Assembly: GCA_044368415.1 (NCBI GenBank)
Contig: JBIPLJ010000007.1
Coordinates: 41,767-105,766, forward strand
DNA from: UBA4615 sp044368415
GTDB taxonomy: Bacteria; Pseudomonadota; Gammaproteobacteria; Burkholderiales; Burkholderiaceae_E
Length of the DNA stretch: 64,000 bases
Direction: 5' to 3'
Made by a program: the position numbers and the translations under genes. The notes beneath the pieces were generated by a model. It saw nothing but the letters and a program-made list of their open reading frames with translations. It searched no databases and was not told where the DNA came from. The first letter of the stretch is position 1, and every line of letters begins with the position of its first letter. This document shows positions 8,895 to 15,353 of this stretch, piece by piece.

Positions 8895-10045
8895 GGGTCG
8901 ACGGTCACTCTGGATCGGATCGTGAACGACGATTCGAAGTTGCGGATCACGGGCGCGTCGCCAGCTTGGATGCCCACGCTGGGCTGCATCCGCAGGCGAA
9001 CGTCGACGCGCACGACGCGCCGCCAATCGGTCGAGGTGTCGGCGGGCAGGAAGTTCGCGCCGTTGGTGATCTCGTCGAGCTGGCGGCTGGCGCCGAAGGT
9101 CGGGTCCGAGTTCGCGGCCTCCGGGTTGTCCAGGCCGAGGCCGGTCACCCGCAGCGTGTTTGCGCCGACGAGTACCTGTCGCGGGGTCTCCCAGGCGACG
9201 GCGCCGCTGTCCATCCTCAGGGTGCGCATCATCAGCGCCCGCTGCGCGATGCCGTCGATGGTCACGGTGGCGACGTAGTACTGGACGACGCGGATCGGAT
9301 ACAGCGTGGTCGAGGGCCAGTAGATGCAGTCCGATCCGACGCGCGACGCGTGGCCGCAGCGCGCACCGGTCAGCGGCCGGCTCAAGGGGATCTGGACCTG
9401 CCCGGCGCTCACCGACTCGATGCTGATGATCACAGCGCTCTGACAGTCGGACAGCAGGCCGAGCCGGTTGGCGGACTGCGGCGTGGCGTCGTTGCGGCTC
9501 GGCTCGAAAGTGCCCAACGTGGTGAGGGTCAGCCCGTTGGGCGAGAGCGGCCCGGCCAGGCGCGTCGCGCCGTCCAGGCTGGCGTAGCGGACCTCGATCA
9601 CATGCGAGTCAGCCACAGGGACGTCAGGCGCCGGGATTCCGCCCCAGGTCGCGGCGCTCGCGTTACCCGGGAATGCGCGGATCGCCGTCTGTGCGTCGAT
9701 CGTGAAGTTGTTCATCGATTCGGCAGCTCCGGGGTCGACCGGAATCACCGACGTCTCCCAGATGCGCGGGTCGACGTGACGCGTCAGCGCGCTGTTGCAG
9801 CCGATGAAGCCGGCCTGCCGGATCTCGCGCCCGATCTGCTCGAGCGCCACGCGCCCGTTGCCCTGGATCTGCGCAAGCTCGGTGCCGTAGCGCTGCGAGG
9901 CGCGCATCGACGAATAGGCGAAGGTGATCGCGGTCAACACGACCAGCGACAGCGCGGTCGCGACCACGATCTCGATGAGCGTCATGCCGCCGGAGACGCT
10001 GCGGGCAGCGCTGCGCTTCGGCGGCCGATGGGCATGCCTCGTCAT
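8891..10045 (-). CDS. pilW: Minor pilin PilW
   Basis: Minor pilin of 384 aa, the largest of the set. A basic leader ends in SGG, then MTLIEIVVATALSLVVLTAIT with Glu at +5 and the hydrophobic assembly helix. Downstream is the PilW-type MRASQRYGTELAQIQGNGRVALEQIGREIRQAGF region (given here in family terms; the string runs from about residue 50), followed by a beta-rich domain. Both ends overlap neighbours by 4 bp, as expected for coupled translation. It belongs to the same assembly-initiation subcomplex as PilV, PilX, PilE and PilY1. Confidence 0.92.
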   Translation of the reverse strand: MTRHAHRPPKRSAARSVSGGMTLIEIVVATALSLVVLTAITFAYSSMRASQRYGTELAQIQGNGRVALEQIGREIRQAGFIGCNSALTRHVDPRIWETSVIPVDPGAAESMNNFTIDAQTAIRAFPGNASAATWGGIPAPDVPVADSHVIEVRYASLDGATRLAGPLSPNGLTLTTLGTFEPSRNDATPQSANRLGLLSDCQSAVIISIESVSAGQVQIPLSRPLTGARCGHASRVGSDCIYWPSTTLYPIRVVQYYVATVTIDGIAQRALMMRTLRMDSGAVAWETPRQVLVGANTLRVTGLGLDNPEAANSDPTFGASRQLDEITNGANFLPADTSTDWRRVVRVDVRLRMQPSVGIQAGDAPVIRNFESSFTIRSRVTVDP

Positions 10046-10515
10046 GGCCGCGCCCTCAAGCCCTGCACGCGCATGTGTCGCAGCTGCTCGCTGCCCGAGT
10101 CGCCCGCGCCCGCGCGCCGGTCGTCCCAGCGGATGACGACGTTGATCTCATCGAACACCCGTCCCGTGACCGTATCCGTCCGCTGCGTGACGGTGATCTC
10201 GCCGTTGCCGGCGGGCAGGCTGCGGCTGAGCTGCGCCTTCCAGGTGGCGAGATCGCGCTCCGTCACGCCATCGCCGCTCGGCGTCGCCCTGAACGCGACC
10301 GTGTAGTTCCCCGTCGGGTTCGCGCGGGCCCGGTCGATCACATGCTCAGCCAGCACCGCGGCCTGGGCCCGCCAGCTGTTTCCGTTCAGTGCCTGCATGC
10401 CGCGCGCCTGCGAATAGAGGATGCTGCCGAGTCCGAGCGACACGACGATCAGCGCGACCAGCAACTCGAGGAGCGAGAAGCCGCGCTGGGGGTGGGTGGA
10501 GACGGGCGTTGGCAT
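10042..10515 (-). CDS. pilV: Minor pilin PilV
   Basis: Minor pilin of 157 aa. Leader MPTPVSTHPQRG, then FSLLELLVALIVVSLGLGS with Glu at +5, followed by the PilV-type GMQALNGNSWRAQAAVLAEH region. The frame stays open upstream to 11103, but the ATG at 10515 directly precedes the leader and follows fimT by 14 bp. The stop overlaps the pilW start (ATGA). The family role is in the PilVWX/PilY1 tip complex that starts type IV pilus assembly. Confidence 0.92.
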   Translation of the reverse strand: MPTPVSTHPQRGFSLLELLVALIVVSLGLGSILYSQARGMQALNGNSWRAQAAVLAEHVIDRARANPTGNYTVAFRATPSGDGVTERDLATWKAQLSRSLPAGNGEITVTQRTDTVTGRVFDEINVVIRWDDRRAGAGDSGSEQLRHMRVQGLRARP

Positions 10516-10529
10516 CGCGGGTCGGGCGC

Positions 10530-11054
10530 TCAGTTGATCGGGCCGATGGTGGTTGAACCGGTGCGCCCGATCGTGACGGTTCTGGAGCGGCCGTTGACCT
10601 CCATCCGCAGCGTCGACTCCTGCGGTGCGCCGTCGAGGGCCAGCGCCACGTTGCGCCCCTGGGCGTCGAACGCGAGTGCGCCCGGATTGCTCGATGGAAA
10701 GCTGCTGGGAGAGGGCATCGAGAACTGCCGGACGATGGTGTCTGCCGCCGTGCGAGCGTTGGACACATCCGAGTCGGCCTCGAAGTGCACGACCAGCCCC
10801 GAAGTCCAGTCCGTGCCGCTGAGCGGCCGCACTGCGACCAAACCGGCGCGCTTGATCGACTCTGCGCGCGCGAGGCGGATCGCGTTGACGATCTGGGTCG
10901 TGCCGGACTCGAGGCGGCGGGCGGTCACCGCCTCCCGGAAGGTTGGCGCTGCAGCGACGATCAGGATGCCGAGCACCGCGAGCACTGCCAACAGCTCGAT
11001 CAGCGTGAAGCCTGCGATCGAACCGTCGGCCGAAGCGGGGCGGATTGGGGTCAT
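10530..11054 (-). CDS. fimT: Minor pilin FimT/FimU (GspH-like), first gene of the pilus operon
   Basis: Pseudopilin of 174 aa in the GspH/FimT family. Leader ends in IAG, then FTLIELLAVLAVLGILIVAAAPTF with Glu at +5. The GspH-like body starts with REAVTARRLESGTTQIVNA. It is the promoter-proximal gene of the minor-pilin operon; FimU is the Pseudomonas equivalent. There is no good Shine-Dalgarno in front of the ATG at 11054. Four 9-bp boxes at 17-bp spacing lie 60-119 bp upstream (see repeat). lysC diverges on the other strand. Confidence 0.9.
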   Translation of the reverse strand: MTPIRPASADGSIAGFTLIELLAVLAVLGILIVAAAPTFREAVTARRLESGTTQIVNAIRLARAESIKRAGLVAVRPLSGTDWTSGLVVHFEADSDVSNARTAADTIVRQFSMPSPSSFPSSNPGALAFDAQGRNVALALDGAPQESTLRMEVNGRSRTVTIGRTGSTTIGPIN

Positions 11055-11113
11055 GTTCGGGATTGTTTCGGCGTCTTAGCGTCAGCTCAAGGCAAAGCGT
11101 CATGCGATCGATC

Positions 11114-11173
11114 GACGGACGGCGGGTGCGGACGGACGGCGGGTGCGGACGGACGGCGGGCGCAGACGGGCGG
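11114..11173 (-). repeat. 17-bp tandem repeats upstream of fimT, possible AlgR-like boxes
   Basis: Three consecutive 17-bp units start at 11114, 11131 and 11148; the first two are identical, the third differs at its end, and a fourth begins degenerately at 11165. Read on the minus strand each unit carries CCGTCCGTC (11114-11122, 11131-11139, 11148-11156); the fourth is CCGCCCGTC. The Pseudomonas AlgR core, as I recall it, is CCGTTCGTC, an 8/9 match. The boxes sit 60-119 bp upstream of the fimT ATG, a usual position for an activator, and an AlgZ/AlgR-like pair is encoded at 52.2-54.1 kb. A regulatory role is inference; a slipped-strand repeat with no function is the alternative. Confidence 0.45.
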
Positions 11174-11231
11174 CTGATTCACCTGCGGGAAGGGCTCGGA
11201 CCCCTCGACCGGAGGGCGCGCGCAGACGACG

Positions 11232-11237
11232 TATACT
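11232..11237 (+). promoter_or_regulatory. Candidate -10 element for lysC
   Basis: TATACT matches the sigma-70 -10 consensus TATAAT at 5 of 6 and lies 39 bp before the lysC ATG. No convincing -35 at 16-18 bp is present; TCGACC upstream is about 21 bp away. The GC-rich surroundings make the hexamer stand out. Confidence 0.4.
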
Positions 11238-11276
11238 TCGCGGATTACTCGAAGACTCCCCCCGATTCGCGGCGCC

Positions 11277-12533
11277 ATGGCCCTCATCGTTCACAAGTAC
11301 GGCGGCACCTCGATGGGTTCGGTCGAGCGCATCCGCAATGTCGCGCAGCGCGTCGCCAAGTGGCATCGCGCTGGTCATCAACTGGTCGTCGTGCCGTCCG
11401 CCATGTCGGGCGAGACGAACCGCCTGCTTGGCCTCGCGCGCGAGCTCCAGGCGCAGCCCGACCCGCGCGAGCTCGACATGATCGCCTCGACCGGCGAGCA
11501 GGTCTCGGTCGGATTGCTGGCCATTGCACTCAAGGCGATCGGCGTCGATGCCGTCAGCTACGCGGGCTGGCAGGTTCCCATCCGGACCGATGATGCGTTC
11601 ACCAAGGCCCGGATCACCTCGATCGACGACGCCCGCGTGCGCGCCGACCTGGAGGCCGGGCGCGTCGTCATCGTTACCGGCTTCCAGGGCGTCGATCCGG
11701 CCGGCCACATCACCACGCTCGGGCGCGGCGGATCGGACACTTCGGCCGTCGCCGTCGCAGCCGCCATGGGCGCGGAGGAGTGCCTCATCTACACCGATGT
11801 GGACGGCGTCTACACCACCGACCCGCGGATCGTGCCCGAGGCCAGGCGGCTCGCCCGCATCACCTTCGAGGAGATGCTCGAGATGGCGAGCCTGGGCTCA
11901 AAGGTGCTGCAGATCCGCTCGGTTGAGTTCGCCGGCAAGTACAAGGTGCGCACGCGCGTGCTGTCGAGTCTCACCCCGCCCGACATGCCGTTGGCCGAGG
12001 AGATGGCCTCCGGCACGCTGATCACGTTCGAGGAAGAGCAGACGATGGAACAGGCAGTCATCTCCGGGATCGCGTTCGCGCGTGACGAGGCCAAAATCAC
12101 CGTGATGAACGTGCCCGATCGACCGGGCGTGGCCTACCAGATCCTCGGTCCGGTGGCCGACGCGAACGTCGACGTCGACATGATCATCCAGAACCAGAGC
12201 GTGAACGGGACGACCGACTTCTCGTTCACCGTCTCGCGCGCCGAGTATCAGAAGGCGCTCGACGTGCTGGGCAGCAGCGTCCGGCCGAAGCTCGGCGCGG
12301 GCGACATCGTCGGCGACCCGAAGATCGCGAAGGTCTCGGTGGTGGGCATCGGCATGCGCTCACACGTCGGCATCGCGAGCCGGATGTTCCGCACGCTGTC
12401 GGAGGAGGGGATCAACATACAGATGATCTCGACGAGCGAAATCAAGATCTCGGTTGTGATCGAGGACAAGTACCTCGAACTCGCGGTGCGCGCGCTGCAC
12501 AAGGCCTTCGACTTGGAGCAGCCGGTCGGCTGA
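11277..12533 (+). CDS. lysC: Aspartate kinase
   Basis: Phosphorylates aspartate to aspartyl-4-phosphate, the first step toward lysine, threonine, methionine and diaminopimelate. The N-terminus has the KYGGTSMGSVERI kinase motif, then STGEQVSVGLLA and the FQGVDPAGHITTLGRGGSDT nucleotide/aspartate region. The C-terminal third has two ACT regulatory domains (VMNVPDRPGVAYQILGPVAD and VSVVGIGMRSHVGIASRMF), so feedback control by lysine and/or threonine is expected. At 418 aa it is typical of the single-polypeptide proteobacterial enzyme. tRNA-Ser follows, as in many Burkholderiales, but the pilus operon separates it from tilS. Confidence 0.97.
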   Translation: MALIVHKYGGTSMGSVERIRNVAQRVAKWHRAGHQLVVVPSAMSGETNRLLGLARELQAQPDPRELDMIASTGEQVSVGLLAIALKAIGVDAVSYAGWQVPIRTDDAFTKARITSIDDARVRADLEAGRVVIVTGFQGVDPAGHITTLGRGGSDTSAVAVAAAMGAEECLIYTDVDGVYTTDPRIVPEARRLARITFEEMLEMASLGSKVLQIRSVEFAGKYKVRTRVLSSLTPPDMPLAEEMASGTLITFEEEQTMEQAVISGIAFARDEAKITVMNVPDRPGVAYQILGPVADANVDVDMIIQNQSVNGTTDFSFTVSRAEYQKALDVLGSSVRPKLGAGDIVGDPKIAKVSVVGIGMRSHVGIASRMFRTLSEEGINIQMISTSEIKISVVIEDKYLELAVRALHKAFDLEQPVG

Positions 12534-12609
12534 CCGGAGCGTCGCCCGGCATGGCGGCCGCTACGCGGGACCGTCGGCGCGGAAGCCCGTGTTACCATCT
12601 GCGCTTAAC

Positions 12610-12700
12610 GGAGACGTGACCGAGAGGCCGAAGGTGCTCCCCTGCTAAGGGAGTATGTGCCAAAAGCGCATCGAGGGTTCGAATCCCTCCGTCTCCGCCA
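12610..12700 (+). tRNA. tRNA-Ser (anticodon GCT)
   Basis: A 91-nt tRNA with encoded CCA. The acceptor stem GGAGACG pairs with CGTCTCC near the 3' end, the anticodon arm CTCCC-CTGCTAA-GGGAG has anticodon GCT (reads AGC/AGU), and there is a long class II variable arm. The T arm reads GAGGGTTCGAATCCCTC. The accessory block begins right after it. tRNA-Ser 3' ends are common integration sites, but I saw no second copy of the 3' end downstream. Confidence 0.97.
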
Positions 12701-12740
12701 GAACCAGCCTCCGAACCCGCTGAGCGGGCTTCGAAGGCGC

Positions 12741-13137
12741 TCAGAGCCCCGCACCAGGGCGCCCCAGCAGGTTCAGGGCCGAGAGCGAGCCCGAGAGCCT
12801 GAGGCCCGCCCGCTCAAGCCAGGAAGGGGCGAGGCGCACGCTCGCCCACAACATGAGCTTGTACACCATCAGGTAGGGCATGGACCACAAGTGGTTCCAG
12901 GTCGGCAGGGTCAGGCGGGGGCCTGCGGGTTTGCAGAAGCCCTCGTGAACGCTTAGGTAGAGCGGCAGGAAGTCCAGGTAGCTGCCGCGGTACCCCATCT
13001 GCTCGACCACCTGCAGTAACTTTGCGGCGGCACGATCACCAGCACGCCCTCCGCCAGCGGCAAGCCCAGTCGCCCGAGCCTGAGCGCCACGGGAGCGCCC
13101 CTTTGCAGCTGCTGGGTGGGCCAGCGCGGGAGCTCAT
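12741..13137 (-). pseudogene. Unrecognised coding remnant with frameshift
   Basis: The minus strand has an 89-codon open frame (12741-13010, first possible start GTG) with protein-like composition: aromatic and hydrophobic stretches such as SYLDFLPLYLSVHEGF and TWNHLWSMPYLMVYKL. Upstream, another frame continues with coding-like sequence (VALRLGRLGLPLAEGVLVIV) that runs out near 13020, about where the first frame begins. That pattern suggests one gene broken by a single-base shift near 13015-13030 and damaged at its start (ATG possible at 13137). I do not recognise the family. It lies downstream of the damaged toxin on the same strand. Confidence 0.4.
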
Positions 13138-13155
13138 CTCACCCGTGGCGGCAGT

Positions 13156-13497
13156 TCAGCAGCCAAGCAGCGCCATCAGCCGCCCCAGCGCCTCGTCGAT
13201 GACGGCTTGGGGTGCGCGCTCGATGCGGCGGGCCTTGCGCGCCGCAAGATCGAGCATCCGCACCTCGTTGATGAGCGCCACGCCCTGGGTTTTGCACCCG
13301 GTGCCCATGAGGCTGACAGCAAAGCCCGCGTGTCGCGAGAAGTCCCCTTCTTGGGTGGTGGGAGCTACCAGCACGTCGCCGAGCTTGTTGAAGTCCTTGG
13401 TGGTCAGTACCAGGGCAGGGCGGATGCCTCCCAGCTCGCGACCGATGGCGGGATCAGCGGCACGCTGATCAAGTCCTCCCCGGTCGAATACAGGCAT
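13156..13497 (-). pseudogene. ChpB/MazF-type toxin with compensating frameshifts
   Basis: MazF/PemK/ChpB toxins are sequence-specific ribonucleases that cut mRNA. The body matches ChpB well: RPALVLTTKDFNKLGDVLVA, PTTQEGDFSRHAGFAV and GVALINEVRMLDLAARKA. The ATG at 13497 overlaps the expected antitoxin stop by one base. Between residues 5 and 15 the frame reads RGGLDQRAADPAIGRE where the family has RGD-hydrophobic-DPxxGRE; removing one base near 13474-13481 and adding one near 13450-13457 restores RGDLISVPLDPAIGRE. So about ten residues of the first strand and loop are out of frame. The protein is still full length (113 aa) but probably altered or inactive. Sequencing error in a GC run is an alternative. 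Confidence 0.7.
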
Positions 13498-13750
13498 CAC
13501 CAAACCATCTTGCCCGATGGGCTTGGCGGTGTCCCACAGCGTTAGGTCGGCCGGCGGGGGGTGCCTTACGGTCGCACTGGGCGATCATGTCCGCCAGCAC
13601 GTACCTGCGCTTAAGGGACAGCACGATCTGGCCCTGGTCGGTGGTGTCCAGCGACATCGCCTGGCCGGCCGAGAGGCCCAGGTCCTTGAGAACGGCAGGT
13701 GGGAGCACGGCTACGGGGCTGTTGCCGAATTTTCTAAGGATGACTTCCAT
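13497..13750 (-). pseudogene. ChpS/MazE-type antitoxin, frameshifted C-terminus
   Basis: AbrB-type antitoxin partner of the ChpB-like toxin. The DNA-binding N-terminus is intact: MEVILRKFGNSPVAVLPP, then LKDLGLSAGQAMSLDTTD and the ChpS-like RRYVLADMIAQCDRKAP. After that the frame as it stands drifts to Arg-rich sequence and ends at 13469 (93 aa). Dropping one base from the six-base run at 13556-13561 and one from 13519-13521 restores a normal tail (ADLTLWDTAKPSGKMVW) ending at a TGA at 13497-13499 that overlaps the toxin ATG. The C-terminal toxin-binding tail is therefore lost as written. Both shifts are in G/C runs. Confidence 0.7.
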
Positions 13751-13825
13751 CGGGGCCTCATGGCGACCGTCCCAGCGTGCGCCAAGTCGCTGGGCTTCAT
13801 CCTTCTAGGCACAGGCTTCAACCCC

Positions 13826-14710
13826 TCATCGCGATGGGGTCTGTGCCGGCGCTGGGCGCGGTGGTTCGAACCACGAGCGAAGCGCTTGTTTGGACCAATC
13901 TTGAGACTGAAAGCCGTAAAAGCTTTGAGGAAGGGAAGGCGGTGTGAGACCCATGGCGCGTTCTCGTTTGTCGATATCCACCTTGGCAGCTTCCATCAAC
14001 TCGACCAAACTTCTTTCCTCGCTTTGTCCTTGATTGAGCAGCGCATCCACGAAGAACGTAATGCTGCTGTCGAAACTGCAGCCAAACGAACTGCGGTTCG
14101 CAGCAGCAGCCGCGAGGATTATTCGAGACGGTGTGCGCAGCGTTGGCACAAAAGAACCCGCATGACAGGCTGACAGCAACAACAACGTCGGCGTTCTGCC
14201 CAGCGCCGCAAGCTGTTGATTCAACCACCTCGAGTCGAGATGAGACTGGTTCTGGTCGGCGAAGTTGATACCCAGCACGTCGGGGCTGCCATGGGTCGAA
14301 AACAGAATGACCACTTTGTCTTGCGGCTGCGCAAGCTCAGCCACTTTATTCAAAACAGCCGCCATGTTTTCTGCGGTGGCATAGGGCCAATCGGCTGGCT
14401 GGCCAAGAACAGGGTTGTTGAGTTTGAAAACCACAGCAGCCGGGTCTATTCTGCGAACCCAGGCTTCGGTGGCGAGCACGTCACCTCGAAACGCTTTGGA
14501 CTGCGAGTGCATCGCAAACCCAGCGAAGATGACGCGACCGGCAGGTGACGGTGCGGATTGTTCAGCTTGAAGCAGTTGCGCGCGCAAGAGTGCATCGCTG
14601 TTTTCTTTTTCCACCCCCGAGTACGGTGTGCCGGCGCAGCCGACCAGCAAGAGCACAGTCACAACCACACAGGTCAAAAGCGACCTTCGATCAGCAATCG
14701 ACCTCGTCAC
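13826..14710 (-). CDS. Legumain-like (peptidase C13 family) lipoprotein
   Basis: Predicted 294-aa outer-membrane or periplasmic lipoprotein: basic N-terminus, hydrophobic stretch and lipobox LLVGC with Cys25. The mature part matches the caspase-fold C13 (legumain-like) peptidases: KVVILFSTHGSPD with His140 and LLLLSACHAGSFV with Cys182 form the expected dyad, and TPSRIILAAAAANRSSFGC follows as the substrate-loop region. Substrates of bacterial members are not known to me. The gene is visibly less GC-rich than its neighbours and stands in the accessory block after tRNA-Ser, so recent transfer is likely. The stop lies in a hairpin (ACCCC/GGGGT, 13821-13840) that may help end transcription. Activity is inferred from the dyad. 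Confidence 0.78.
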   Translation of the reverse strand: MTRSIADRRSLLTCVVVTVLLLVGCAGTPYSGVEKENSDALLRAQLLQAEQSAPSPAGRVIFAGFAMHSQSKAFRGDVLATEAWVRRIDPAAVVFKLNNPVLGQPADWPYATAENMAAVLNKVAELAQPQDKVVILFSTHGSPDVLGINFADQNQSHLDSRWLNQQLAALGRTPTLLLLSACHAGSFVPTLRTPSRIILAAAAANRSSFGCSFDSSITFFVDALLNQGQSEERSLVELMEAAKVDIDKRERAMGLTPPSLPQSFYGFQSQDWSKQALRSWFEPPRPAPAQTPSR

Positions 14711-15112
14711 AGCGATGGCGCGTCAGATCAATAAAGCGCCCCTCCTGGCGGAATGCTAACCCGGCTTTGGGCGCAGTGGCCCTGTCGCCGACCTCCCCCC
14801 CGATTTGTCAGCGCCCGACAGTAGGCGTTTCAAACGTCGTCGTCGCGGTTGGCGCACACACGCTTCTACGACTCCCCTTTTTCCACATCCCCGCCCGCTT
14901 CTTTGCACCTCGAGCGACGTCGTTGACGGCGACAGGTCCACCGGGGACCATAACGGCGCGGCGCAGGTGGACCGCCGTCGCCCATCCAGGAGGCTCGCTT
15001 TGGGCGGAGTGCGGTTCAGGGGCTGTGCGGCGACCGTGGAACGCGGGCCGCCGCCCACGGACCTGCATCGCGTCCTACCTGTACAGTTCATCCCATTCGA
15101 CAGGAGTTCATC
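14711..15112. other. Intergenic stretch without a supported gene
   Basis: About 400 bp between the C13 lipoprotein (reading left) and the 50-aa gene (reading right). It should hold both promoters. Open frames here have Arg-rich, non-conserved translations and look like GC artefacts. I found no tRNA, terminator with a T-run, or repeat. Confidence 0.5.
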
Positions 15113-15265
15113 GTGCCCAAGGGCGAACAGCGCAGCAACAAGTTGATCAAGAAGCCGAAGAAGGACAGTGCACCGCTGAAGGAGGCGTCGGCGGTGTCCA
15201 CCCGCCCGACGCCGCCGACGACGACGGTGATGCCCAAGGGCAAGCTGAAGAACAAGGAGGTGTAG
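15113..15265 (+). CDS. Small conserved basic protein, 50 aa, function unknown
   Basis: A short ORF starting at GTG 15113 with a good Shine-Dalgarno (CAGGAG, 15101-15106) about 6 bp ahead. The product begins MPKGEQRSNKLIKKPKKD and ends KGKLKNKEV: a Lys-rich head, a Pro/Thr middle and a basic tail, with no membrane segment. I recall small proteobacterial proteins that start MAKGQQRSNKEAKKPKK, and this looks like one of them; their role is unknown to me. The good ribosome site and the family-like opening support it as real despite its length. It sits 88 bp before the alpha-2-macroglobulin gene. Confidence 0.65.
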   Translation: MPKGEQRSNKLIKKPKKDSAPLKEASAVSTRPTPPTTTVMPKGKLKNKEV

Positions 15266-15353
15266 TCGGACGGGCCGGCCGCGCGCCGGCCCGCACAGTT
15301 CGGCCCTCCCGGCCCCGAGGTATTCCCTCCACCCCAACGGAGCGTCGACGCCC

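Noticed and set aside
11055..11103. Sigma-70 promoter TTGAGC-17-AACAAT for fimT
   Set aside because: The -10 would lie within 10 bp of the ATG, leaving no leader or ribosome site.
13821..13840. Hairpin ACCCC/GGGGT at the C13 gene stop as a formal terminator
   Set aside because: Short stem, overlaps the stop codon and lacks a T-run, so it is only mentioned in the gene entry.
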